A DNA stretch of 64,000 nucleotides. Origin: Flavobacteriales bacterium (GTDB taxonomy: Bacteria; Bacteroidota; Bacteroidia; Flavobacteriales_F; PHOS-HE28). A program made the translations under genes and the position numbers. A model generated the notes under the pieces. That model worked only from the letters and a program-made list of their open reading frames with translations, had not been told where the DNA came from and ran no database searches. Of the stretch, positions 7,625-16,858 are shown piece after piece (position 1 is the first letter of the stretch; each line of letters opens with the position of its first letter). The stretch covers positions 11,944-75,943 of the forward strand of contig JADKCV010000011.1 of NCBI GenBank assembly GCA_016718655.1, written 5' to 3'.

Positions 7625-10429
7625 ATGTACCGTACCATTCTGCTCCTTCCCTCCCTGTTGTTCGCGCTGTTCTCACTGGCCCAGAAGGGCACTGTGGCGG
7701 GCACCATCAATGCACCAGAGGCCGGTAAGGTGCAGCCCATGCCCTTCGTGAACGTGTTGTTGAAGGGTACCACGACCGGGGCCACCACGGACCTGGACGG
7801 TCGCTACAGCTTTGATGCTGAACCTGGCACCTACATATTGTTGGTGAGCTTCGTCGGATACGAGCCTGTGGAGAAGGAAGTGGTGGTGACCAGCGGAACA
7901 CGCACGATGGTGGATGTGCAATTGCTAGCTGCTGGAGTGGATATCAAAGAATTCGAGGTCATAAGCATCAAGGATCGTGAACAGGAAGGGATCCTACTGA
8001 TGGAGCGAAAGGAGGCCAGCTCTTTGGTACAGAACCTGGGTGCCCAAGAGCTCAAGAAGAAGGGCGCGAGCGATGTGGCTGAAGGGGTCCAGAAGATCGT
8101 GGGGCTAAGCACGGTCGGTGGTAGGTACGTGGTGGTGCGTGGACTCGGTGACCGCTACAATGCGGCCTACCTCAACGGGTTGCCGTTGCCATCGCCAGAC
8201 CCCGATATGAAGGTGGCCCCATTGGACATCTTCCCCACCGACATCGTATCGAACATTCAAGTCACGAAGAGCTTCTCCCCTGAATTGTACGGCGACTTCT
8301 CCGGCGGGGCTGTGGACATCCAGACCAAGAAGGCCAGCGGCGAGAACATCCTTCGGGTCTCCTTGGGTGGTGGCATGAATAGCCAAAGCACCTTCCGTTC
8401 CATGAACAGCTATCGGGGTGGCGCCAACGATTTCTGGGGCCGTGAGGATGGCACCCGTACACTGCCCTCTGTACTGACGCGTCAACCTGGCTCCTTCGTG
8501 GGGGAACGCTCTCCCTTGGCCACCAACCTGAACCCGACCTCCGCTACTGCCATGCCCGACCTTCAGTTCGGCATCTATGGGGGTACGCGGATCAAGTTGC
8601 TCGAGAAGGTCTCCTTGGATCTGGTGGGTACCGCCAATTACCGCAACGAGAACCGCTACCGCGATGGCCTGGTACGCATCATCAACTCCTCGAACACACC
8701 CTTGGTCGATTACACCATGAAGAGTTGGCAGTTCAACACCCAATCCTCCGCATTGGGGACCGCCGTGCTGAACCTGGGTGATCACCACAGTATCGGATAC
8801 ACCGCCTTGTGGGTGAACATGAGCAGCGATGAACATCGGGTGAACGAGGGTGACCACTTCGATTACAACGACCGCATCCTCGCACGGCGCTTCACCTACC
8901 GTCAGAACGGTCTTTTCACCCAGCAGGTGTTCGGTCGCCATGGCTTCGGAACGAAGGACCGTCTGCTGCTGGAGTGGAGCGGATCACGGAGTACCACCAC
9001 CAGTGCTGAACCCGATCGGCGCCAGTTGGTCTACCTCATCGACCGTACTGACGGCACCACACGGTTCAACGCCATCGATCGCTTGGAGAACCACCGCTGG
9101 TCCAGCGCGCTTGAAGAGCAGGAGACCGCTGCCCGTGTCGGTGTGTCCTATCGTTTGGTGCAGCGCGAAGGGACCGATGGACCGGAAGCGGCCCTCACCC
9201 TCAGGACCGGAGCGCAGATCAAGCGTAAGGACCGCAGCTTCGGATATGACATCGTCACCTACGACCTGCAGAACGTGAACGGTGCCAACCCTGCAGGTGT
9301 GGATGTGAACACCCCGGACAGCTACCTCAACAACGAGAGCTTCCAACAAGGTGATTTCTCCATCACCAATGTGACAGGCCCGGAATCCGACCATTGGATC
9401 TCGCAGGACATCAATGCCGCACACGTTTCGGCCGAAGTGGATGTACTACCCAACAAGCTGAAGGTACTGGGGGGACTTCGGGTGGAGGATGGCGAACAAC
9501 GCATCATCTACCGCAAGCAAAGCGATTCGTTCTACCAGGCCAAACGCATCGCGCAATTGAACTCCACCGAGTTGCTGCCCTTCGGTTCCATCCGCTATGA
9601 CGTGAGCAAGAACGATGTGTTGCGGGCGAGTGCCAGCCGCACTATCAGCCGCCCAGGCTTCCGGGAGATGGGTCCGTTCGAATACACCGAGTTCTTCGCA
9701 GGCACCAAGAACATCGGAAATCCCGATCTGCAGAACGGCACCAACCTGAACGCCGACCTCCGTTATGAGCGCTTCGGCACGGGTGGTGAACTGCTCGCTT
9801 TCGGTGCGTTCGGAAAGCTGCTGGACAATACCATCGAGAAAGTGGCCCTCGCCACGGCCAGCGGTCAGCTCCAGTCATTCCGCAACACCGGGTCTGCTGT
9901 GGTCGCTGGCGTGGAAATGGAGTTCATCCGGAACCTCGGCAAGCTCATGGGCCGCGACAGCACCGTGTGGAACGACCTCAACGTCGGGTTGAACATGTCG
10001 CTCATCCACTCGGAACTGACCATTGACAATAGCCCCTCCACCACGGACGCGGCCGATATCGTACTGACCAACGAGCGTCGCGCCTTGCAGGGTGCATCGC
10101 CCTACCTGGTGAACCTCGACATCACTTACGCGCGCAACATCGGAACGGACCGCAAGGCCACGGCCACCTTGGCCTACAACGTGTTCGGCCCGCGAGTCTT
10201 CGCCGCTGGTGCCAATGGGCTTGGTGATCAGTTCGAACTTCCTGTGAACACGCTCAACCTCATCCTGCGCGCCGACCTCTCCTCCCGTTGGCAGGTGAAC
10301 CTGAACCTGCGTAACCTGCTCGACGCCGAATTCCGGATCGAACAGGAGACCCCGGCGGGTAAGAGCCTCATCAATACCTATCGCATCGGGCGCTCCATCA
10401 GTGCCGGTGTCAGCTACCGCATCTTCTAA
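7625..10429 (+). CDS. TonB-dependent outer-membrane receptor with carboxypeptidase-like N-terminal domain
   Basis: The protein has 934 residues. A signal peptide covers residues 1-19 (LFSLAQ). A CarboxypepD_reg-like beta-sandwich covers about 24-110 (DLDGRYSFDAEPGTYILLVSFVGYE). The TonB plug covers about 130-260, with VVVRGLGDRYNAAYLNG and DFSGGAVDIQTK. The remainder is a 22-strand-type barrel ending in an aromatic residue (YRIF). It should import a substrate through the outer membrane using TonB energy, but the substrate is not evident and there is no SusD partner. A lipoprotein gene follows behind a terminator, with matching upstream elements, so the two may form a receptor/surface-lipoprotein pair. 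Confidence 0.93.
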   Translation: MYRTILLLPSLLFALFSLAQKGTVAGTINAPEAGKVQPMPFVNVLLKGTTTGATTDLDGRYSFDAEPGTYILLVSFVGYEPVEKEVVVTSGTRTMVDVQLLAAGVDIKEFEVISIKDREQEGILLMERKEASSLVQNLGAQELKKKGASDVAEGVQKIVGLSTVGGRYVVVRGLGDRYNAAYLNGLPLPSPDPDMKVAPLDIFPTDIVSNIQVTKSFSPELYGDFSGGAVDIQTKKASGENILRVSLGGGMNSQSTFRSMNSYRGGANDFWGREDGTRTLPSVLTRQPGSFVGERSPLATNLNPTSATAMPDLQFGIYGGTRIKLLEKVSLDLVGTANYRNENRYRDGLVRIINSSNTPLVDYTMKSWQFNTQSSALGTAVLNLGDHHSIGYTALWVNMSSDEHRVNEGDHFDYNDRILARRFTYRQNGLFTQQVFGRHGFGTKDRLLLEWSGSRSTTTSAEPDRRQLVYLIDRTDGTTRFNAIDRLENHRWSSALEEQETAARVGVSYRLVQREGTDGPEAALTLRTGAQIKRKDRSFGYDIVTYDLQNVNGANPAGVDVNTPDSYLNNESFQQGDFSITNVTGPESDHWISQDINAAHVSAEVDVLPNKLKVLGGLRVEDGEQRIIYRKQSDSFYQAKRIAQLNSTELLPFGSIRYDVSKNDVLRASASRTISRPGFREMGPFEYTEFFAGTKNIGNPDLQNGTNLNADLRYERFGTGGELLAFGAFGKLLDNTIEKVALATASGQLQSFRNTGSAVVAGVEMEFIRNLGKLMGRDSTVWNDLNVGLNMSLIHSELTIDNSPSTTDAADIVLTNERRALQGASPYLVNLDITYARNIGTDRKATATLAYNVFGPRVFAAGANGLGDQFELPVNTLNLILRADLSSRWQVNLNLRNLLDAEFRIEQETPAGKSLINTYRIGRSISAGVSYRIF

Positions 10430-10448
10430 CGTTCCTCCCTCGTTCCCG

Positions 10449-10482
10449 AAAAGCGCCCTTGGGTTAACCCAGGGGCGCTTTT
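10449..10482 (+). terminator. Intrinsic terminator after the TonB receptor gene
   Basis: AAAAGCGCCC (10449-10458) pairs with GGGCGCTTTT (10473-10482), and the intervening bases are themselves palindromic (TGGGTTAACCCA). The long GC-rich hairpin ends in a T run 20 bases after the receptor stop codon. Confidence 0.85.
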
Positions 10483-10496
10483 CCTTAACGGAATGA

Positions 10497-10540
10497 TAAG
10501 ACCGGACGAACATGATGGTAATGACAGGCCTGGACCTTTG
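10497..10540 (+). promoter_or_regulatory. Promoter-like element matching the one at 7547
   Basis: GGACCTTTG at 10532-10540 is 34 bases before the ATG of the lipoprotein gene, with GGTAA at 10517-10521. Offsets match those upstream of the TonB receptor exactly, and scattered further matches (TAA, C-GGA--AA) line up without gaps. It lies just after the receptor terminator, so the lipoprotein seems to be transcribed on its own but under the same control. Confidence 0.5.
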
Positions 10541-10574
10541 ATGCCAGAAAAGCACATCAATCGCACAACCCTTC

Positions 10575-11900
10575 ATGAACCACTCTCGACTACCCCTTGG
10601 CCTGGGCCTATTCGCTGCCCTGTTGGTAACCGCACCGCTCACTTCCTGCAAGAAGACGGAAGGCTGCACGGACCCTACGGCCACCAACTACAACCCCGAT
10701 GCCGATAAGGATTGTTGCTGCGAATACGCACCCGTTGTGGATGAGCCCACAACGACGATCGGTGGCGAGACCTATTACATCCTGAGCGGCACCATCTCCT
10801 CGAGCCGCACACTGAGCGCCAGCCGTAGGTGGTTGCTTTCCGGAGGGGTCTTCGTGAGCAACGGTGCCACGCTCTCCATCGAAGCGGGTACCCGCATCTA
10901 CGCAGCCAACGATGCCACCACACCTTTCCTGAGCATCCAGCGTGGTGGCCGGATCAATGCAGTGGGTACCGCAGCGGCACCCATCGTGTTCACCACCATC
11001 AAGACCGTTACCGGTGGTGCTGCCCGCGGTGACTGGGGTGGTGTCGTACTGAACGGCTTCGCACGCATCAACATCTGTGGAACATCCGATTGCACCGCAG
11101 AAGGCGAAGGCGGTTCGGGCACCTATGGCGGATCGAATGATGCCGACAACTCCGGTACCATGAAGTATGTGCGGGTGGAATATGCCGGCAAGATCCTCGG
11201 TACGGACAATGAGCTCAATGGCTTCTCCTTCAACGGCGTGGGCAACGCCACCGTGCTGGAGCACCTACAGGCCTACAAGGGCAGCGATGACGGGTTCGAA
11301 TTCTTCGGAGGGACCGCGGACCTGAAGTGGGCCGTAAGCACCGGCAACAGCGATGACAGCTTCGACTGGTCGCACGGCTGGCGCGGTCGCGGTCAGTTCT
11401 GGGTGGTGCAACAGGATGCCGCCACAGGTGACAACGGGATGGAGTGCGACAACTGGGAGACCACCTACACCGTGACACCGTTCAGCGAACCCAAGGTGAG
11501 CAACTTCACCTTGGTGGGCGCGGATGATGGCTCTGCCAACCATGGTCTCCGCTTGCGCCACGGCACCAAAGGCAAGCTTTGGAACGGCCTCATCACCGGA
11601 TTCGCCCAAGGCATCCGCGTTGGCACCGAATGCGATGCCTACGTGGCCGATGGAAGCCTCTTCGTGAAGAACAGCGCCCTTTGGAACAACACCACCACCT
11701 TCAACAATGCCGGTATCATCGAGACGGATGTCACCTACGGCAACACGACCACCAGCGCTAGCTTGGACGGCTTCATCGGCACGGAGACCGCTGGTGCCGT
11801 GGACCCTTCTGCTGTGGATAGCTGGTTCTCCAGCGTCACCTTCAAAGGAGCTGTGCAAGCCTCGGACGACTGGACCGCCGGCTGGACGGTGGCACTTTGA
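10575..11900 (+). CDS. Surface lipoprotein with predicted beta-helix fold
   Basis: The protein has 441 residues. A lipoprotein signal ends at the lipobox APLTSC, with Cys25 the likely lipidated residue. Next comes a Cys/Asp-rich segment (GCTDPTATNYNPDADKD) of the kind often seen as a spacer in Bacteroidota secreted proteins. Residues of about 70-440 are Gly/Asn/Thr-rich with regular beta-strands (LSIEAGTRIYA, GTAAAPIVFT, GDWGGVVLNG), consistent with a right-handed beta-helix. Such proteins are often annotated as hypothetical or mislabelled multidrug transporter. No catalytic motif is visible. The neighbouring TonB receptor and matched promoter elements suggest a ligand-binding or capture partner, which is inference. 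Confidence 0.8.
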   Translation: MNHSRLPLGLGLFAALLVTAPLTSCKKTEGCTDPTATNYNPDADKDCCCEYAPVVDEPTTTIGGETYYILSGTISSSRTLSASRRWLLSGGVFVSNGATLSIEAGTRIYAANDATTPFLSIQRGGRINAVGTAAAPIVFTTIKTVTGGAARGDWGGVVLNGFARINICGTSDCTAEGEGGSGTYGGSNDADNSGTMKYVRVEYAGKILGTDNELNGFSFNGVGNATVLEHLQAYKGSDDGFEFFGGTADLKWAVSTGNSDDSFDWSHGWRGRGQFWVVQQDAATGDNGMECDNWETTYTVTPFSEPKVSNFTLVGADDGSANHGLRLRHGTKGKLWNGLITGFAQGIRVGTECDAYVADGSLFVKNSALWNNTTTFNNAGIIETDVTYGNTTTSASLDGFIGTETAGAVDPSAVDSWFSSVTFKGAVQASDDWTAGWTVAL

Positions 11901-11947
11901 CCTGAACACACTGAGCACGGTACATCGCAACGACCCGCTCGGTCCCC

Positions 11948-11979
11948 GGAAGGCCTCGCGCAAGCGGGGCCTTCCCTTT
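11948..11979 (+). terminator. Intrinsic terminator between convergent genes
   Basis: GGAAGGCC (11948-11955) pairs with GGCCTTCC (11968-11975) around an inner CCTCGC-GCAA-GCGGGG stem, followed by CTTTG. It sits between the lipoprotein gene and the leftward YqaA-like gene. Confidence 0.75.
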
Positions 11980-11984
11980 GGGGG

Positions 11985-12428
11985 TCACGTCATGAACGGC
12001 CACACGAGCAACGCATAGCGTGCCGCCTTGCCCACGAACATGAGGGCGGCAGTGGCCATCAGCGGACTACGACCCAGACCCAACGCGATCGCGATGGGGT
12101 CGCCGATCACCGGCAGCCAACACAACAACGCACCCCATGGTCCGTATCGCGCCAGCCGGTCCTTCCAGCGTGCGGCTCTGATCGGGTCCGATCGCAGCCA
12201 TCGGGCGATACGGTCCGGGTCGCCGAGGCGGCCCAGTCCATAGGAACTCATGCCACCTGCCCAGTTGCCCACACTGGCCACTCCTCCAACGACCAGCGGA
12301 TCCCACGGACCGGTGGCCATGGCCAGTACCAGCAGCTCCGAACTGAAGGGCAGTATCGTAGCAGCGAGGAAGCTGGCCAGGAACAGGCCCCAAAGCCCCA
12401 TTGATAGCCATCCTTCGTCGATCTCCAT
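11985..12428 (-). CDS. YqaA-family (DedA/VTT-like) membrane protein
   Basis: The protein has 147 residues. The ATG at 12428 was preferred over the longer frame because it begins just before the first hydrophobic helix and follows a TAGCTTTG promoter box. The pattern of SFLAATILPFSSE near residues 18-30, GNWAGGMSSYGLGR near 56-69 and a Pro/Gly-rich re-entrant region (WLPVIGDPIAIALGLGR) at about 105-121 is that of the YqaA branch of the DedA/VTT superfamily. Other superfamily members move undecaprenyl phosphate or phospholipids between membrane leaflets; for this short branch the role is unproven. Confidence 0.85.
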   Translation of the reverse strand: MEIDEGWLSMGLWGLFLASFLAATILPFSSELLVLAMATGPWDPLVVGGVASVGNWAGGMSSYGLGRLGDPDRIARWLRSDPIRAARWKDRLARYGPWGALLCWLPVIGDPIAIALGLGRSPLMATAALMFVGKAARYALLVWPFMT

Positions 12429-12445
12429 GGTCCGATGCGGTCGGC

Positions 12446-12453
12446 CAAAGCTA
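12446..12453 (-). promoter_or_regulatory. -7 box for the YqaA-like gene
   Basis: TAGCTTTG on the minus strand matches TAnnTTTG and lies 18 bases before the ATG at 12428. No clear -33 TTG is placed at the usual distance. Confidence 0.4.
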
Positions 12454-12512
12454 CCCTGCGGAAGTTCGGCATACCTTTTGGCCTCGGGTTGTCGGACATT
12501 CGCTCGGATCCC

Positions 12513-13244
12513 ATGCGCCAGCTCCTCACCCTCCTGCTGTTCCTGCTTCATACCACGCAGCTCCTCGCACAGGGTTCCGCAACGGGTCGCAACGACCGTG
12601 ACCGGAACAACAACGACCGTTGGAACAACCCCCGAACCGCGACCTTGGGCATCGGGTTGGAGATCGGTGTTCCGCGAGGTTCGTTCAACGATAGCTGGGG
12701 ACGTGAGATCGCTGGTTTCAGCGCCAACTTCACCGCTCCCATGCGCTTGTTGCCGTTCGACTGGGGTTTCGACTATTCCTTCGGCGCGCTCGGTGGGGAA
12801 TCCACGGTGGTCGCCATTGATGAAGAGGCGCTCACCGCAACCACCGGTGACCTACGTATCCGGAGCAGCGTAATGGGCTATCATGGGCAACTGCGACTGA
12901 AACCCTTCAACGGAAAGGTGGCCCCGTATGTGGAAGTACTCGCTGGCGCCCGCCATTTCGTGACACGCACCACCATTGAAGTGGACGGACTCGACCAACC
13001 CCTTCGAAAGGACCGCAACGAAAGTGCGCTCGCTTGGAGCTCGGGTTGGGCGCTCGGATTACAGGTCGCACCGGCACGCGCTTTCTACGTCGAAGGGCGG
13101 GTGGAAAGGCTCAACGGCTCCAAGGTCGACTATGTGGACCCGCGGTCCATCATCATCGACCCCAACGGTGAGGTCACCTACTCAACGCTGCGTTCCGGGA
13201 CCCATGTCATGAACATCCACCTGGGTGTGGGCCTTCGGTTCTAG
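12513..13244 (+). CDS. Outer-membrane beta-barrel protein, small
   Basis: The protein has 243 residues, starting at an ATG that opens directly onto a signal peptide (MRQLLTLLLFLLHTTQLLAQ). An Asn/Arg/Asp-rich linker follows, and then about eight amphipathic strands ending in the typical terminal strand NIHLGVGLRF. Length and pattern fit the OmpW/OmpX-like or PorT-like porin superfamily. No substrate or enzymatic motif is seen. An upstream in-frame ATG at 12435 would add a non-hydrophobic leader and overlaps the divergent promoter region, so it was rejected. Confidence 0.75.
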   Translation: MRQLLTLLLFLLHTTQLLAQGSATGRNDRDRNNNDRWNNPRTATLGIGLEIGVPRGSFNDSWGREIAGFSANFTAPMRLLPFDWGFDYSFGALGGESTVVAIDEEALTATTGDLRIRSSVMGYHGQLRLKPFNGKVAPYVEVLAGARHFVTRTTIEVDGLDQPLRKDRNESALAWSSGWALGLQVAPARAFYVEGRVERLNGSKVDYVDPRSIIIDPNGEVTYSTLRSGTHVMNIHLGVGLRF

Positions 13245-13402
13245 TTCGTCCGATCGACCCGATCGCGTTCCTCGCTCGGACAAAAGGTCGGATCGCGCTG
13301 TTGGTAACCTTTGCGTAACAGCGTAGGAAACCCCGAAATTCAGGGGGGTACTTGGTGTAAACTTGTGCCCCAATAGGGCGCACTTCAGCGCCGAGCACCA
13401 CA

Positions 13403-14932
13403 TTGGACGGGCAGAAACGCATTCAAAGCGCCCTTATCTCCGTATTCCACAAGGATGGGCTTGAGCCTCTTGTGCGGGAACTGGACCGTTTGGGCGTCCA
13501 CCTCTATTCCACGGGCGGAACTCAAGAGTTCATTCAAAAGTCGGGGCTTCCTGTTACCCCTGTCGAGGACCTGACCACCTATCCCAGCATCCTGGGTGGC
13601 AGGGTCAAGACACTCCACCCGAAGGTCTTCGGCGGCATCCTTGGACGGCGGGGTCTGGCCACCGATGTAGCCCAATTGGAGGAATACGACATCCCCCCTA
13701 TCGACCTGGTCATTGTGGACCTGTACCCGTTCGAAGCCACTGTGGCTTCAGGAGGATCGGAAGAGGACATCATCGAGAAGATCGACATCGGAGGTATCAG
13801 CTTGATCAGGGCTGCGGCCAAGAACCATGCTGACGTGGTGATCATCGCATCCATGGCCCAATACGCCGATCTCCTTCACCTGTTGAAGGAACAGAACGGC
13901 AGCACCGATGCGGCCCAGCGGCGTGCGTTCGCCAAAGCAGCATTCGCGGTCAGCAGCCACTACGACGGGGCCATCTACTCCTGGTTCGCTAAGGGCCAAG
14001 GGGACCTGCGTTTGAGCGCCGGGCCCACTACCGTGCTCCGTTACGGGGAGAACCCACACCAAATGGGCGCCTTCCACGGTGACCTAAGTGGCATGTTCGA
14101 GCAATTGAACGGCAAGGAACTGAGCTACAACAACCTGCTCGACCTGGACGCTGCGGTTGAGTTGATCGACGACCTTGGCACCATCAAGGGAGTGCCCTTC
14201 GCGATACTTAAACACAACAATGCCTGTGGGGCAGCTGTACGCCCCACAGTGCGTGAGGCGTGGGATGCCGCCCTCGCTGGCGACCCGGTGAGCGCGTTCG
14301 GCGGGGTGCTCATCACCACCGCATGCATCGACAAGGCCACTGCTGAAGCGATCGATCCGCTCTTCTTCGAGATCATCGCAGCACCCGATTATGAAGCCGA
14401 TGCCCTGGCGGTGCTGATGAAGAAGAAGAACCGGATGATCCTGAAGCGCACCGGGAGCCCAAGGCCGAGCGTGAAAGTGCGGACCGCACTCAACGGCATC
14501 CTCAGTGAACACGCAGACCATGTGGTCCCTTCGATCGCATCGATGTGCACCGCCACCAGCATGGCACCGACCGAACGGGAGGTGAGCGATATGGTCTTCG
14601 CCACCATACTGGTGAAGCACACCAAGAGCAACGCCATCGTGCTGGCCAAGAACGACCAACTCCTGGCCAGCGGCACCGGCCAGACCAGCAGGGTGGATGC
14701 CTTGCAACAGGCCATCGCCAAGGCCGGAAAGTTCAACTTCGACCTGAATGGAGCGGTCATGGCCAGTGATGCCTTCTTCCCCTTCCCCGATTGTGTGGAG
14801 ATCGCCCACCAAGCGGGTATCACAGCGGTCGTCCATCCGGGTGGTAGCATCCGTGACCAGGACAGCATAGACTACTGCAACGCACACGGCATGGCCATGT
14901 GCATCACCGGCAACCGTCACTTCAAACACTGA
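13403..14932 (+). CDS. purH: Bifunctional AICAR formyltransferase/IMP cyclohydrolase
   Basis: The protein has 509 residues and catalyses the last two steps of purine synthesis (AICAR to FAICAR to IMP). The N-terminal cyclohydrolase domain (about 1-195) shows LISVFHKDGLEPL, STGGTQEFI and GGRVKTLHPKVFGGIL. The C-terminal transformylase domain has RYGENPHQ, LKHNNACGAA and VHPGGSIRDQD. The start is a TTG: no ATG or GTG lies in frame between it and the upstream stop at 13358, and the homology begins immediately after it. A near-consensus -7 sequence (TAACCTTTG) lies at 13305-13313. It is followed at 11 bases by mreB, a gene order recurrent in Bacteroidota. Confidence 0.96.
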   Translation: MDGQKRIQSALISVFHKDGLEPLVRELDRLGVHLYSTGGTQEFIQKSGLPVTPVEDLTTYPSILGGRVKTLHPKVFGGILGRRGLATDVAQLEEYDIPPIDLVIVDLYPFEATVASGGSEEDIIEKIDIGGISLIRAAAKNHADVVIIASMAQYADLLHLLKEQNGSTDAAQRRAFAKAAFAVSSHYDGAIYSWFAKGQGDLRLSAGPTTVLRYGENPHQMGAFHGDLSGMFEQLNGKELSYNNLLDLDAAVELIDDLGTIKGVPFAILKHNNACGAAVRPTVREAWDAALAGDPVSAFGGVLITTACIDKATAEAIDPLFFEIIAAPDYEADALAVLMKKKNRMILKRTGSPRPSVKVRTALNGILSEHADHVVPSIASMCTATSMAPTEREVSDMVFATILVKHTKSNAIVLAKNDQLLASGTGQTSRVDALQQAIAKAGKFNFDLNGAVMASDAFFPFPDCVEIAHQAGITAVVHPGGSIRDQDSIDYCNAHGMAMCITGNRHFKH

Positions 14933-14943
14933 TCGAACCGACC

Positions 14944-15969
14944 ATGAGCTGGTTCAACTTCTTCACCCAGGAGATCGCCATCGATCTCGGTACGGCGAAC
15001 ACGCTGATCATACACAACGACAAGGTCGTTGTGGACGAGCCGAGCATCGTCGCCATCGACCGGACCACGGGCAAGGTCATCGCTGTAGGGCGACAGGCCC
15101 AACAGATGCATGGCAAGACCCATGAGAACATCAAGACCATCCGGCCGCTGCGCGACGGCGTGATCGCCGACTTCAAGGCCGCGGAGGACATGATCAAGGG
15201 CATGATCCGCATGATCAAGCCCGGTCGTCAGCTCTTCACCCCCAACCTGCGCATGGTGATCTGCATCCCCAGCGGCATCACCGAAGTGGAGAAGCGCGCG
15301 GTGAAGGACAGCAGCGAACATGCAGGCGCCAAGGAGGTGTACCTGATCCACGAGCCCATGGCCGCGGCGATCGGGATCGGCATCGATGTGGAGGAGCCCA
15401 TGGGCAACATGATCATCGACATCGGTGGTGGTACCAGCGAGATCGCCGTGATCGCCCTGGGTGGTATCGTGTGCGACAAGAACATCCGTGTGGCGGGTGA
15501 TGAGTTCACCAACGACATCGAGGAGTACATGCGCCGCCAGCACAACATCCTGGTGGGCGAACGCACGGCCGAGCAGATCAAGATCGAAGTGGGCGCCGCC
15601 ATGACCGAGCTGGACAATCCGCCGCCCGACTATGCGGTGCGCGGCCGTGACCTGATGACGGGCATCCCCAAGGAGATCACCGTGACGTACAGCGAGATCG
15701 CGCAGGCGCTGGACAAGAGCATCAGCAAGATCGAGGAGGCCATCCTCAGCGCTCTGGAGGCGACACCGCCCGAACTGAGCGCGGACATTTACAAGACCGG
15801 CATCTACCTGGCCGGTGGTGGTGCCTTGCTGCGTGGATTGGACAAACGCATCAGCATCAAGACCAAACTGCCGGTGCACGTGAGCGAGGACCCCTTGCGC
15901 GCCGTGGCACGCGGTACCGGTATCGCACTGAAGAACATCGATCGATTCCAGTTCCTGATGCGGGAGTAG
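14944..15969 (+). CDS. mreB: Rod shape-determining actin homologue MreB
   Basis: The protein has 341 residues. It has the actin-fold phosphate loops (EIAIDLGTANTLI near residues 9-21 and IIDIGGGTSEIAVI near 158-171) and the adenosine-motif GIYLAGGGALLRGLD. MreB polymerises under the inner membrane and directs lateral cell-wall synthesis. The ATG at 14944 was chosen over the upstream in-frame start at 14899, which lies inside purH. First of the rod complex genes here, 59 bases before mreC. Confidence 0.97.
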   Translation: MSWFNFFTQEIAIDLGTANTLIIHNDKVVVDEPSIVAIDRTTGKVIAVGRQAQQMHGKTHENIKTIRPLRDGVIADFKAAEDMIKGMIRMIKPGRQLFTPNLRMVICIPSGITEVEKRAVKDSSEHAGAKEVYLIHEPMAAAIGIGIDVEEPMGNMIIDIGGGTSEIAVIALGGIVCDKNIRVAGDEFTNDIEEYMRRQHNILVGERTAEQIKIEVGAAMTELDNPPPDYAVRGRDLMTGIPKEITVTYSEIAQALDKSISKIEEAILSALEATPPELSADIYKTGIYLAGGGALLRGLDKRISIKTKLPVHVSEDPLRAVARGTGIALKNIDRFQFLMRE

Positions 15970-16027
15970 AGGAGCGATACGTCGCGCCCCTACTCCGCAT
16001 TCCGGGACAGGTGACGCCTGCACCCAG

Positions 16028-16858
16028 ATGCGCGATCTCTTCCGCTTCCTCTACCGGATCCGCAACGCACTACTCTTCGTGGTGCTCATCGCACTGTCCT
16101 TCGCGCTCCTGTCCAGTGGGAATGCACACCATCGGGCGGCGGCCATCAGTTCCAGCAATGAGGCAGTGGCCACCATCTTCCAATGGCGCAAGGAGATCAC
16201 GGACTATGCCAACCTGAAGGAGGTGAACCGCCGGTTGGCAGAGGAGAACGCCGATTGGCGGAACCGTCACAGCAGTTCGTACACCCCCGTTGAGGACCTC
16301 TATGTGCGTATCAACGACACCATCCACCGGCAGGAGTATAGTGTGATCACCGCCAAGGTGGTCAATAGTACTTGGCACAAGCAGAAGAACTTCCTTACCC
16401 TGGACAAAGGTGCCACAGGAGGCGTGCATGCGGACATGGGAGTGGTCGGTAGCGATGGGATCGTGGGCGTGGTGCGCGAGGTAAGTCCTCACTTCGCCTC
16501 GGTGATCAGCGTGCTCAGCCCGGACATCAAGCACAGTGTGCAGGTCCGTCGAACCGGCCACTTCGGCTTGCTCTACTGGAACACGAACGACCCTCGGACC
16601 GCGTCGGTCATCGATATCGCCAAACATGCCCGGGTGCAGGTGGGTGATACGGTGGAGACCCGCGGGGGCGACCGCATCTTTCCGGCAGGTGTGCTTGTCG
16701 GGGTGGTCACCGAGGTGAACGTTCAGCCCGGAAGCAATTACCACGAGATCCTCATCGAGCTGGCCGAGGATATGACCCGGAGCACGTTCGTGTACGTGGT
16801 GAAGGACCTGCAACGCGCGGAGCGGGACACGTTGGAACAAGCTCATCAAGTGCCATGA
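16028..16858 (+). CDS. mreC: Rod shape-determining protein MreC
   Basis: The protein has 276 residues: a short cytoplasmic start, one TM helix at about 11-29 (LLFVVLIALSFALLS), a coiled coil (LKEVNRRLAEENADWR), then the periplasmic MreC beta-domain with LTLDKGATGGVHADMGVVG and GDRIFPAGVLVGVVTEV. It activates PBP2/RodA from the periplasmic side. Its TGA overlaps the mreD ATG by four bases. Confidence 0.95.
   Translation: MRDLFRFLYRIRNALLFVVLIALSFALLSSGNAHHRAAAISSSNEAVATIFQWRKEITDYANLKEVNRRLAEENADWRNRHSSSYTPVEDLYVRINDTIHRQEYSVITAKVVNSTWHKQKNFLTLDKGATGGVHADMGVVGSDGIVGVVREVSPHFASVISVLSPDIKHSVQVRRTGHFGLLYWNTNDPRTASVIDIAKHARVQVGDTVETRGGDRIFPAGVLVGVVTEVNVQPGSNYHEILIELAEDMTRSTFVYVVKDLQRAERDTLEQAHQVP

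Noticed and set aside
13301..13320. Full-consensus promoter before purH
   Set aside because: TAACCTTTG has one base too many for TAnnTTTG; mentioned with purH but not called as a separate feature.
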